Source: Larimichthys crocea (Eukaryota; Chordata; Actinopteri; Sciaenidae). From it: a stretch of 64,000 nucleotides of DNA. Every line of letters begins with the position of its first letter. Position 1 is the first letter of the stretch. A program made the position numbers and the translations under genes. Location: NCBI RefSeq assembly GCF_000972845.2, contig NC_040019.1, positions 13,209,409 through 13,273,408 on the forward strand, given 5' to 3'. The notes beneath the pieces are model-generated. The model was not told the DNA's origin. It ran no database searches and saw only the letters and a program-made list of their open reading frames with translations. Shown in pieces: positions 1 to 10,400 of the stretch.

Positions 1-685
1 TGCAGGAAGTACTTGGCGGCACCACTGGGATCCATTTCATTTGGGAGAATTTTAAAATACCGACAGAGTAACCATTAACACGTCAGCTGGTTATTTCTGC
101 CTGTAACAAACAGCTCTGTTGTTCAGTTTTTTCAACCTGAAACTATTTCTCAGTCAAATTTGGGAGCCGTGTCAAACTGATGATCGGCTACTTTAACGCC
201 TTTAGTTTGCTTGAAGGGTTTGAAGATAATACACTCCCTGTCTGCCCAGAGATCTGTGCATCATTGGGCCGACATACAAAAGCAAAGTCATCTTTAAAAA
301 GTAGAACAGAATAACTTTGTGTAAAGAGTTAATGGTGTGTGCAAGGTAAGGCGTGTGGTTCACCTGACCCTGATTGGTACCAGCTGATGAGGTTTGGTCC
401 GACTTTCTTTTCCCCACATAAGCTGGGTCGTAACATAACACGTGTCAAAACTTTAATGGCATCCATCCAATAGCTGTTGAGACATTTCACTGAAACCCAC
501 AAACGATCACCAACGTCATGAGGACACGTCTTCTGGGGACAAGTCAAGTAGACATAGTTCATAAAATATAAGTCCCACAACATTGTGCACGTAGAGAACC
601 CCTGTTCTCACAGCAATCCACCGGGGAGATCTTTCAGTCTTGACTAAAGTGGTGAACCAACCAACAGGCCGATGGCTACAATTTT

Positions 686-890
686 TGTGGAAAATGACTT
701 CCTGTTTGCTTTTGCACTCGTCTGGTTGAACGCTCCCTCTGAACCACAGTGCTGGTTAATGAAGGTTCATACTGAGAGTTCAGGTCTGCTCTTGTTTTAC
801 TATTCTAGTGCATCGTCTTCAGACGGTGATGACTCTGCGAGACATTTGCCGTCGTCCAACTCTTCATTTCAGACTTTTCTCTCTACAACA
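686..890 (+). repeat. Dispersed repeat, copy 1 (second at 27.85 kb)
   Basis: About 200 bp starting GGAAAATGACTTCCTGTTTG and containing CATACTGAGAGTTCAGGTCT and GATGACTCTGCGAGACAT. The same order of motifs occurs in the same orientation at 27850-28015 in scarb1 intron 1. The copies differ by substitutions and indels, as expected of an old interspersed repeat. Family not identified. Confidence 0.75.
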
Positions 891-1734
891 ACGACAAATA
901 TCAACTCCAGATTATTCGACTCCAAAGATGTGTTGCATATACGCGGAGTCGCCCCTCACATTACGGCAGCGTTGCTAATCGTATGGCACATAATTATGTG
1001 CTCTGAACGTCATGCCAAACGTTTTCCTGCTCGAGGAACTCGACCTGGCTTTGAAATGTCGAACCGCACATCTTTATTCATGGATTTGGTGAATTTGGGT
1101 GAAGAAGAGCGTCTCTCTTACTGATACATGTGATATCATCAGGACTTTCATACCTATTAACAGGACATAAGGCCACAGAGCAGCAGCCCACCGCAGCCCC
1201 TCATCTGACTGCTCTGTGAAATCACTCGTCCTCGAACAGTTTTAGCCTTTAAAAGCCATGTTTGTACTCCCGCGTTAGAGCAGACACAGATTTTCCTCAC
1301 ATGCCTTCCTTCCTAAATGCTGATAATGGCATTTAATAAAAAGGAAGTTTCACAGAAGAGCCTTGAGCTTCCTGTTATAATGAATGCCTTTAACATATCA
1401 GTCACGACATCATGTGTTTTTGATATATATATGTGTCATCGCTTAAAAAATGACCTTCAACGCAGACTGACTCACTCATTGTCCAGGTTGATGGCCGGTT
1501 TTCTCATCCGATATAAAAAGTTTTAATGCCGATTCACCTTATAGATTAAATTTAAAGTATGTTTTATGTCTCATGCTGATAATGGATGCTTGAATTTACC
1601 TTTGGATCAATTAAATATCTACGTATGCTCATCACAGCATGTTGCAAACAACTTTGAGGCAGTAAATCTGAACATGTTGGTAGATTTTGATCAGTGCCTC
1701 ACAGCCTTTTTCCATAAGATTGGTTACCCAGACA

Positions 1735-2005
1735 TCACGGGAACGTTGATTCAGTGTTGAAACTCCATCAGAGGTTGAATGTTTAAGGCTCCATAACATT
1801 GAATAAATGCTGATAATTCTTTGCTTTTTCAATGCTGAAGCTGTGAAGAGAAACATTGAATCAGAGTTGATTCAATGTTGGATTTTAAGTCGAACTAACA
1901 TTGATTTTATGTCTGTCTTGATCTATTTTTCAATGTTATATTTCAATGTTGAGCAACGTTGATGCATCAGCGTTGATTTGATGTTGGTCTGCTCTCTGGG
2001 TAGTT
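1735..2005. repeat. Degenerate TCAATGTTGA-type repeat cluster
   Basis: A cluster of short related words in both orientations (CATTGAATCAGAG, GATTCAATGTTGG, TTTCAATGTTGAG, CAACGTTGATG). This is an AT-rich internally repetitive element; similar sequence is common in fish genomes. No coding content. Confidence 0.5.
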
Positions 2006-3016
2006 TGTATATTTGGGTTTAGTTCTGACCAGGTAATCTGATTGGACGAGTCATTGCATGCGTGCTGATATAGAGAATAACAGCACGGAGACCTTTAAGT
2101 GCATATATCACTCTTCACTTTACAGCTTTACAGTCTTAAGAAAGATGAACAACATTTACTGCACAATGCAAAGATGAGTGACTGAGTTACTGTTAACCAA
2201 GAAAACAACATATCACTCAAGGTCGTGATGTTATTCTGAATATCAGCATGGCTGTGATGAACTTCGGACCAATCACAGCTGCTAAATAATTCATTTATAG
2301 TATTTATAGTATATAAGTACATTAGCAGACAGGAAGTGCATTGTTTTGAGGTTTCAAAGAGAAATCTTCGCGTGCTGACGCGTTAAACTAAGATAGTGAC
2401 CACAGGAAACATCGGACCTGTGGAACATTACTGTGTTAGCATTATAAATGCGCTAATTAAAAATGATCCGATGTCTGATGTCACGTACTCTGCATGCTGA
2501 TGTTTCATTGATGATTTATGAAGTCCTCTCATGAAACTTTTTGGCACAACTTCACCCAGAGGCGAGGATACCCTTGAGAGTTTTGGGAGAGTCAAAAAAC
2601 GGAAAAAACACTACATGGCGTGAGGAGCATTCATGGAGGGGGTATCATGGCCTTGATAAAGACAATAGGTGGAAACGTATTAGATACCATGTTATGTAAA
2701 CCGCAAAATGTTCCAATTTCCACCATCAGATGCCTACAGGCCTGCCTAAATAATTAGCTTTAGATCTTTCCAAGAAAACTTCTGAGTGTTGAAGTTTGGA
2801 AAAGTTTGAGACTTCCTGATATCAAAGGTGAAAAACAAACAAAGCTACATTTGATAACTATATTTGGAGACTAATGTCACCTGAGGGTGACATTAATATA
2901 CCGTAAACACGTGATCCCCAGAGAAGGATCAAAGAACGAATGATGGTCAGGTTACGTCACAGCGGTCGACTTGCAGGTCTTTACACAAACGATGTCTGTA
3001 AGAAACACAATGAAAT

Positions 3017-3018
<2 letters not shown>

Positions 3019-3049
<31 letters not shown>
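3019..3049. repeat. (CA)n microsatellite
   Basis: About 15 CA dinucleotides. The right-arm counterpart is an interrupted GT tract at about 15128-15194. Confidence 0.9.
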
Positions 3050-3051
<2 letters not shown>

Positions 3052-3149
3052 CAACTATCAAAACAGCCGACCGCAGCACGAATCAGTTTAAGAATTGCCC
3101 TCAACTTTGGAGCGTAGAGAAACGTTTAGGTGCGTGCAGCGTTCTCCGA

Positions 3150-3400
3150 TATCAGCAACACAAATCAAATCAAATCAAATCAAATCAATTTTGATTTGTA
3201 CAGCCCAAAGTCACAAAGTCCATTTTCCTCCGAGGGCTTTACAATCTGTACAGGGAGCGACACCCTCTGTCCTTAGACCCTCGGTTGGCCTTATGCGACC
3301 ACGTCTTCATATTCCTCACACGAGTCAGACTCAGAAAAACCCTCGTCACGTCAGTTCCCTGTGTTCCATCAACCTTCCAGTCTCTGCCGGCTCGTTCAGT
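3150..3400. repeat. Teleost interspersed repeat with (CAAAT)n head
   Basis: A run of CAAAT pentamers leads into TTGTACAGCCCAAAGTCACA and then GGGCTTTACAATCTGTACAG followed by a CACCCTCTGTCCTTAGACCC block. This order is typical of a widespread fish interspersed repeat. A second partial copy lies at 53996-54052. Exact family not assigned. Confidence 0.6.
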
Positions 3401-3499
3401 TTGATTTTTATCTATCGAGTTTATCAAATTATCTCATGACACTTTCCATATAAAGCAGGTCCAGACTGTTCACGCAACAATTCGTGACAAGTGGTTAGG

Positions 3500-4312
3500 G
3501 AAAAACCTCTTTCACCAAGCTCTCACCAACCACTAAAAGTCAGTCCCACATTTACTCTTGTCCGGCGGCTTCTTGCTCGCTCACTCTCTCCTTTTCTCTT
3601 CTTAGCTTCCTCCGTCAGCGTCCTCTTCACTCTCTTCTCCTCTGCCATCATGTCCATAGAAGCTGCTGAGCCTGGTTACCTCCTCTTCTTCTTCCTGGTA
3701 GTCCATAACGCCTGTTGGTACAAACACTCAGTCCGTCAGCTTGGCGGTGAGCTCAGAGTGACGGGTACCCGTCGCTCTGAGCTAACAGCAGCTACAGCTG
3801 TCAGCAGTTTACTTCACTGTCCATCATAAACTCTGTAAATCACAGAGAGTTGAGGCGGAGCTTTGTCTTTACCTAAAAAAGAAATCAAATAACTTGTTTT
3901 AAAGTTGCATATTGGACCGTGATTGGCTCCTCTTCGCTCACTTCTCCCCTTCCATTATTTCCACAGAGGCTGCTGAGCTCAGTTACATTACTCACTCACC
4001 CCTGGCTCCGGTTCTGGCACAACACTAGCTCCGCTCGGCCTGAAACGGCCTGCGGTACAAACACTAACACAGCTCTGAGCTCACAATCCGGGCAGCCTGG
4101 CTAACTGACTGAGCTAACATGAGCTAACAGCAGCTACAGCTGTCAGCAGTTTACTTCACTGTCCATCATAAACTCTGTAAATCACAGAGAGTTGAGGCGG
4201 AGCAGCCGGAGGACATCAGAGGGAAAACCAGAAAACATTTCCTCCATAAAATATGATCCAGTTTCACCATAATCAGTGAAATAGTTGCTGCTGTGTGACT
4301 TAGTGCCGTAAA
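3500..4312. repeat. Locally duplicated repeat unit (third copy at 59 kb)
   Basis: The block AGCAGCTACAGCTGTCAGCA followed by a cactgtccatcataaactc segment and GAGAGTTGAGGCGGAGC occurs at about 3785-3862 and again at 4125-4205, about 340 bp apart. The flanking CT-rich and TACAAACACT segments are also duplicated. The second copy continues to about 4312 through GGACATCAGAGGGAAAACCA. The longer form recurs at 59036-59225 in hpse intron 1, so the element is dispersed. Confidence 0.75.
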
Positions 4313-4479
4313 GCGTTACGTACTTCTCCCGACCCGGAGCCCAAAGTTACATAGAGTGAGAACAGACGTACGAATGACAGAGACACCGTTCATCTGATCA
4401 CAGGTCAGTGTGGGTCAACCGGAGGACACAGACTTTAAAACATTTATTTATTTTTATTGTATTTAAACGTTAAATTCTC

Positions 4480-4798
4480 CAGATTGCAACATGATGAGTA
4501 ACTTTAAAAACACATTAAAAACAAAACAAACCAAAGAACAGTTAGTGTGTCAGCAAACATACAAACTACAATCTACAATCTACAGTCACCTCACATTTCT
4601 CCATACTTTGTACATATCAACACTGCCAACTTGCTGTATATACCTCTGTACAATATATTTTATTTTATCGTATTTGCTATTGCTTTTTTGATATTTTATT
4701 ATGTATATTTTGCTTTATAGTATATTTTTATTCTTTGTTGTCACTTTGTGTAATGCTGCTGCTGCACTATAATTTCCCAGCTTGGGATAAATAAAGTA
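4480..4798 (+). mobile_element. Retroelement 3' end with (TATC)n tail
   Basis: The segment ends AATTTCCCAGCTTGGGATAA then ATAAAGTA, directly followed by tetranucleotide repeats. This terminal sequence plus a microsatellite tail is typical of 3' ends of fish non-LTR retrotransposons and the SINEs they mobilise. No reverse transcriptase coding sequence is present, so it would be a truncated copy. Family uncertain. Confidence 0.55.
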
Positions 4799-4874
<76 letters not shown>

Positions 4875-4939
4875 CATCCATCCATCCATCCATCCATCCA
4901 TCCATCCATCCATCCATCCATCCATCCATCCATCCATCC

Positions 4940-4984
<45 letters not shown>

Positions 4985-5074
4985 CCTACCTACCTACCTA
5001 CCTACCTACCTACCTACCTACCTATCTATCTATCTATCTATCTATCTACCTACCTACCTACCTACCTACCTACC

Positions 5075-5132
<58 letters not shown>

Positions 5133-5134
5133 TA
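4797..5134. repeat. Mosaic tetranucleotide microsatellite
   Basis: About 340 bp of tetramers switching in blocks: TATC, then ATCC, TATC, TACC, TATC, TACC, TGTC and TATC. Each block differs from its neighbour by one base of the tetramer, as expected when substitutions arise and then spread by slippage. The right-arm equivalent (13595-13660) is much shorter. Confidence 0.95.
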
Positions 5135-5370
5135 CAAATCAAGATATACTGCACACATGGACATCCCCAAACTGAAACCACAATAAAAAAAAGTATCCTC
5201 CACTTTGGAGTATTTCAACATGTGTGTGGATGACCAGCTGTCATCTGACTGCAGCGTGACTTCTTGTGGACTTTGTATGAAATTTGGGATGATAGAGTAC
5301 AAAATGTGCAGCACGCCCCCTCAGTGTGAGGTGGAGGAGGAGGTGGAGGAGGAGGTGGGGGTCTGCAGAC

Positions 5371-5376
5371 TATAAA
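5371..5376 (+). promoter_or_regulatory. Putative TATA box of scarb1 first exon 1a
   Basis: TATAAA in GACTATAAACCCGG, 107 bp before the ATG at 5483. Seen in sequence; promoter function is inferred from spacing and from the similar arrangement upstream of exon 1b. Confidence 0.5.
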
Positions 5377-5482
5377 CCCGGCCCACACTCCGGCCTGCAG
5401 CCTCCTCTGCATCATCACTGCTCATGACTGGACTGTAAAGTCTCATCCAGGCTTCAGCTCGTTGTTTCTCAGACATTAGAAA

Positions 5483-5602
5483 ATGGGCATCAGTAAAGCT
5501 CACGTGGCTGTTGGATTCATAGTGGCAGGCTCTCTCACGGTGCTGTTCGGAGCGGTTCTGCTGTTCGTTGGACCGGCGGTGATAAACAAGGAAATCATTA
5601 AG
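5483..5602 (+). CDS. scarb1: scarb1-type alternative first coding exon 1a
   Basis: Forty codons starting MGISKAHVAVGF and ending VINKEIIK, directly followed by the splice donor GTACGC. The product is a short N-terminal cytoplasmic segment and a hydrophobic helix (VGFIVAGSLTVLFGAVLLFV), as in the first exon of CD36-family receptors. It has the same length (120 nt) and end phase as the exon at 7377, so either can join exon 2 at 29654. It is an alternative first exon, or the only surviving exon of a tandem gene copy. The start is the first ATG after a TATA box at a suitable distance. The exon is intact and differs from exon 1b at many residues, so it is an old duplication rather than an assembly duplicate. 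Confidence 0.75.
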
Positions 5603-6162
5603 GTACGCTAGAATCTGAGTAATTAATTAAAAATGAGCTCAGAGCGCTGAGGTCTGCTCCTGTTAAATCTCACTAAAAACAAACGACGTTAAACTTTTGT
5701 TATCAATTATCTTTATATTATGTAACAAACTTTTTCAGCACATTAAAGTAGAGTGCATTCAAACTTCATCATCTTTATCTCTCTTTATTAACGCTGAGCT
5801 GCCTCCTCACAGGCACTTTATGTCGGACTCATTTGCATATAGACAGTCTTAACAGATGTTAATGTGCCAGTGTTACATAACACAGTGACTTCAATGAGAC
5901 AACCTGTTTCATGTGTGTTTGTCTTCATCTTAATATTAACGTGGTTAATCAAAGAAGATCAACTTGAACATACTGAGAGTGTTTTTACTGCCTGATTAAA
6001 TTTCATTTAAATCGGCTCACTGGGTCATCTCCGCATAATCAAAGAAAACATTTACTAATTTACTCCCAGTCATCATTGGAAACCATGATATTAAATATAG
6101 ATGTACATATACAATTAACAAACGTGTCAAGTATACATTTGACTCGTTTGTTAAATACTTAA

Positions 6163-6165
<3 letters not shown>

Positions 6166-6208
<43 letters not shown>
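6166..6208. repeat. (AAT)n microsatellite
   Basis: About 14 trinucleotide units. Confidence 0.9.
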
Positions 6209-6210
<2 letters not shown>

Positions 6211-6498
6211 CAATGATGTCATAAAGGTTTTGTCATCACTCTTGTATTTTAAAAGTTTAATTAATTAAAAAACGCATTTTATTTTCTAAACTGATCATAT
6301 TTTTTGTACGTAAGGTTTTATTTTGAAAAACATGCAGCAAAAGTCTATTATCCTCCTTAATGTAGCGGAGTACATGTAGCATAACATGAAAATACTCAAG
6401 TGAAGTACCTCAGAACTGTTCAAAGTGCAGTATTTAGAGTAAATGTAAAATAAAAATAAAGTAAATTAGACCACTGGTTCCCAAAGTTAAAAACTTTT

Positions 6499-6566
6499 AG
6501 AATCAGAATCAGAAATACTTTATTATTCCCCGCAGGGAAATAGTTTTTGTTCCAGCAGCTCCCAAA
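6499..6566. repeat. Interspersed repeat fragment (AGAATCAGAATCAGAA type)
   Basis: AGAATCAGAATCAGAAATAC followed by TTTATTATTCCCCGCAGGGA. Related openings occur at about 40096, and the right-arm copy is at about 12150-12215. Common in fish genomes; family not named. Confidence 0.5.
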
Positions 6567-7168
6567 CGGTCAGTGAGAGAGTAAGTGACAGCAAGAAAAC
6601 ACAAATATTTAAAACTATACACCTATACAATATCCTATTTTAACACTATACACACATGTATAAATAACAGTTAAATAAAAACCAGTAACAGTGAACTATA
6701 ATAATATGTAATATGTAAATCTAAAACCTTATAAAGACTTTAGTCTTTGACAGTCTGCACAGAGAATACACTGATTATTTAAAGAAATCAAAACATAAAA
6801 AAATAGTGGTATCGTTGTTTCTGAGGGTCGCGGGCTGAAAAGTTTGGGACCCTCTGAATTAGACTGTAGAAATGTTGTGTATGAAATTATTTCACACAAA
6901 AACGAGTAAATAATACATAAAAAATGAAGCATGGGGACTATTCTAACCTGTTTTTAATGTTGCATTCCTGTAATTTGATACTTTTATGGTTCTTTTTGTT
7001 TGTTTCTGTTATTTGCCGTGTACTCTCATTTACTGTACGGTGACAGGAAGGCGCCTGTGAAATAAAATGTGTTATTATTATTATTTAAATCAGTGGAAAT
7101 GGAGTTTGTGTAGAACGCGTGTGTGGAACTCCAAGTCCCAGAATCCTCCGCGCAGCTTGGAGGAAGAG

Positions 7169-7193
7169 GGGGGCGTGGCCAGCGGACTATAAA
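7169..7193 (+). promoter_or_regulatory. Putative core promoter of scarb1 exon 1b (GC box plus TATA)
   Basis: GGGGGGCGTGGCC (GC/KLF-type box) is followed within a few bases by TATAAA at 7188-7193, about 185 bp before the ATG. The surrounding 7090-7380 is GC-richer than its neighbours. Function inferred. Confidence 0.5.
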
Positions 7194-7376
7194 TGTGTCA
7201 ACAACCGACGGAGCCGGTCAGAGCCAAACAACCAACCGGCTGCTGCGCGCGCTGTCCGCTTCAAAGCACCGACACAGATACAGACAGACTACAAACTACA
7301 ACTACAAACTACAACTACAACTACAGACTGCCTGTCAGCTGTCATAACAGAGCTAATAACAGAGCTAACAGCTGCC

Positions 7377-7496
7377 ATGGCCGTTAACGGGTCCAGAGCG
7401 GCCGTTGGCTTCGTGGTGGCCGGTGTCCTCGCGGCGTTCTTCGGGCTGGTTCTGGTGTTTGTGGGTCCGGTCATCATCGACGACCAGATCGTGAAG
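7377..7496 (+). CDS. scarb1: scarb1 first coding exon 1b
   Basis: Forty codons starting MAVNGSRAAVGF and ending IIDDQIVK, followed by donor GTAAGC. GCTGCCATGG gives a good start context. The helix is VGFVVAGVLAAFFGLVLVFV. Chosen as the main first exon because it is nearest exon 2 and has a GC-rich promoter. Confidence 0.88.
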
Positions 7497-10400
7497 GTAA
7501 GCAGAACCGAACCGAACCGAACCTGCTGGAGTCAGCCGAAGTCTGGACTTTTAAAACCAGCTGAGACCCCGAGCCACGTGAGCAAAACAATGCAGCGTTA
7601 AAAACAAACAAACAAACAAACAAACGAGCTGCTGGTTCTGAATCGTTAAAACAAACGAGCTGCTGGTTCTGAATCATTAAAACAAACGAGCTGCTGGTTC
7701 CGAATCATTAAAACAAACAAGCTGCTGGTTCTGAATCATTAAAACAAACAAACTGCTGGTTCTGAATCATTAAAACAAACAAACTGCTGGTTCCGAATCA
7801 TTAAAACAAACGAGCTGCTGGTTCCGAATCATTAAAACAAACAAGCTGCTGGTTCTGAATCATTAAAACAAACAAACTGCTGGTTCTGAATCATTAAAAC
7901 AAACAAACTGCTGGTTCTGAATCATTAAAACAAACAAACTGCTGGTTCCGAATCATTAAAACAAACGAGCTGCTGGTTCCGAATCATTAAAACAAACGAG
8001 CTGCTGGTTCTGAATCATTAAAACAAACAAACTGCTGGTTCTGAATCATTAAAACAAACAAGCTGCTGGTTCTGAATCATTAAAACAAACAACTTGTTAC
8101 ACTGTTCTTCTCATGCAGCACATTTTTCTTTGTATTGTTGAACCTGTGTTAACGTACACGCGACAAACATACCTGAAACAGCAGAAACTGAAACATTAGG
8201 GCTTATTATTATTATATTACTTATTATATTACTATATTATGGAGTCAAATTTATGTCGGAGTGAAGCGTACATAAAGTACATGGAGTACATGGAGTACTG
8301 CCGAGCACAAACCACACTGAACATTTGAGTTTCAGCAGCTCAGCAGCAGGAGGCTGTGAGAGTTGGACGATGTCTCGCGAGTCATCACACGTCTGAAGAC
8401 AATGCACTACCATAGTAAAACGAGCAGACCTGAACTCTCAGTATGAACCTGCATTAACCAACTCTGTGGTTTAACCCGACAGGTGCAAAAGCAAACAGGA
8501 GTCATTTTCCTTTACAAACCAACTGAACATTTGAGTTTCAGCAGCTGTGACATAAGATCAAACATCCTCTGAAAGACGAGACAATAAAAATAATAAAAAT
8601 AATAAAAATAATAATAAAAGACTCATCTGTCCTCTGACACACTAACAGGTGTGTGTGCTGCAGGTGTTTGCACGTCACTCTGCGTGTGAAGTTCATCAAC
8701 GAACCTACAGAATGATTCAGAACCAGCAGCTTGTTTGTTTAATGTTCAGAACCAGCCAGCTTGTTTGTTTGTTGTTTTTAATGATTCGGAACCAGCAGGT
8801 TGTTTGTTTTAATGATTCAGAACCAGCAGCTTGTTTGTTTTAATGATTCAGAACCACAGTTGTTTGTTTTATGATTCAGAACCAGCAGGCTCGTTTGTTG
8901 TTTGTTTTAATGATTCAGAACCAGCAGCTTGTTTGTTTTAATGATTCCGAACCAGCCGTTTGTTTGTTTAATGATTTCAGAACCCAGCAAGCTTGTATGA
9001 GTAGGGACGAAATATTACATTAGTATTATTCTATTTATTATTATATTATTATTATTATTATTATTATAACTTGTTACACTGTCTTCTCATGCAGCACATT
9101 TTTCTTTGTATTGTTGAACCTGTGTTAACGTACACGGACCACATACCTGAAACAGCAGAAACTGAAACATTTGGAGCTTATTATTATTATATTACTTATT
9201 ATTTATATATTATGGAGTCAATTTATGTCGAGTGGAAGAGTACATAAGTACATGGAGTACACTGGAGTACTGCACGAGCACAAACCACACTGAACATTTG
9301 AGTTTCAGCAGCTCAGCAGCAGGAGGCTGTGAGAGTTGGACGATGTCTCGCAGAGTCATCACCGTCTGAAGACAATGCACTACAATGTAAAACGAGAGAA
9401 CTGAACTCTCAGTTGAACCTGCATTAACCAACTCTGTGGTCAACCAGGACGGTGCAAAAGCAAACAGGAAGTCATTTTCCTTTACAAACCACACTGAACA
9501 TTTGAGTTTCAGCAGCTGTGACATAAGATCAAACATCATCTGAAAAAAGACGAGACAATAAAAATAATAAAAATAATAAAAATAATAAAATAAAAGACTC
9601 ATTGTCCTCTGACACACTACAAGGTGTGTGTGCTGCAGGTGTTTGCACGTCACTTGCGTGTGAGTTCATACAAACCTACAGATGATTCAGAACCCAGCAG
9701 TTGTTTTTGTTTGTTTTAATGATTCGGAACCAGCAGTTGTTTGTTTTAATTATTCTAACCAGCATTGTTGTTGTTTGTTTAATGATTCGGAACCAGCAGT
9801 TGTTTGTTTTAATGATCGAACCAGCAGTTTGTTTGTTTTAATGATTCAGAACCAGCAGTTTGTTGTTTTAATGATTCAGAACCAGCAGTTTGTTTGTTTG
9901 TTTGTTTTAATGATTCGGAACCAGCAGTTTGTGTTTTAATGATTCGAACCAGCAGTTTGTTTGTTTTAATGATTCAGAAACCAGGTGGGAGCAGGCTCGT
10001 TTGTTTTTAATGATTCAGAACAGCAGTTTGTTTGTTTTTAAACTGATTCAGAACCAAGCAGTTGTTTGTTTTAAGATTCAGAATCAGCAGTTTGTTTGTT
10101 TGTTTGTTTTAATGATTCGAACCAGCAGTTTGTTTGTTTGTTTGTTTTAATGATTCAGAACCAGCAGTTTGTTTGTTTTAATGATTCGAACCAGCAGTTG
10201 TTTGTTTTATGATTCACGAACCACAGGCTTGTTTTAAGATCGGACCAGCAGTGTTGTTTAATGATTCCGACCAGAAGCTTGTTTGTTTTAATGATTGGAA
10301 CCCGGCGTTTTGTTTGTTTGTTTGTTTAATGCTTCAGAACCAGCAGCTTGTTTGTTTGTTTGTTTTTAATGATTCAGAACCAGCAGTTGTTTGTTGTTTG

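Larger units (their letters stand above)
1..5360. other. Upstream non-genic region of scarb1, repeat-rich
   Basis: No exon with recognisable protein similarity is seen. The region consists of interspersed repeats, a CA tract, a retroelement-like 3' tail and a long tetranucleotide microsatellite, listed separately. Short open frames here have no supporting motifs or splice context. Confidence 0.6.
5603..7100. other. Sequence between the two alternative first exons
   Basis: No exon is visible. Contains an (AAT)n tract at about 6166-6208 and a short interspersed repeat fragment at about 6499. The remainder is AT-rich unique-looking DNA. Confidence 0.6.
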
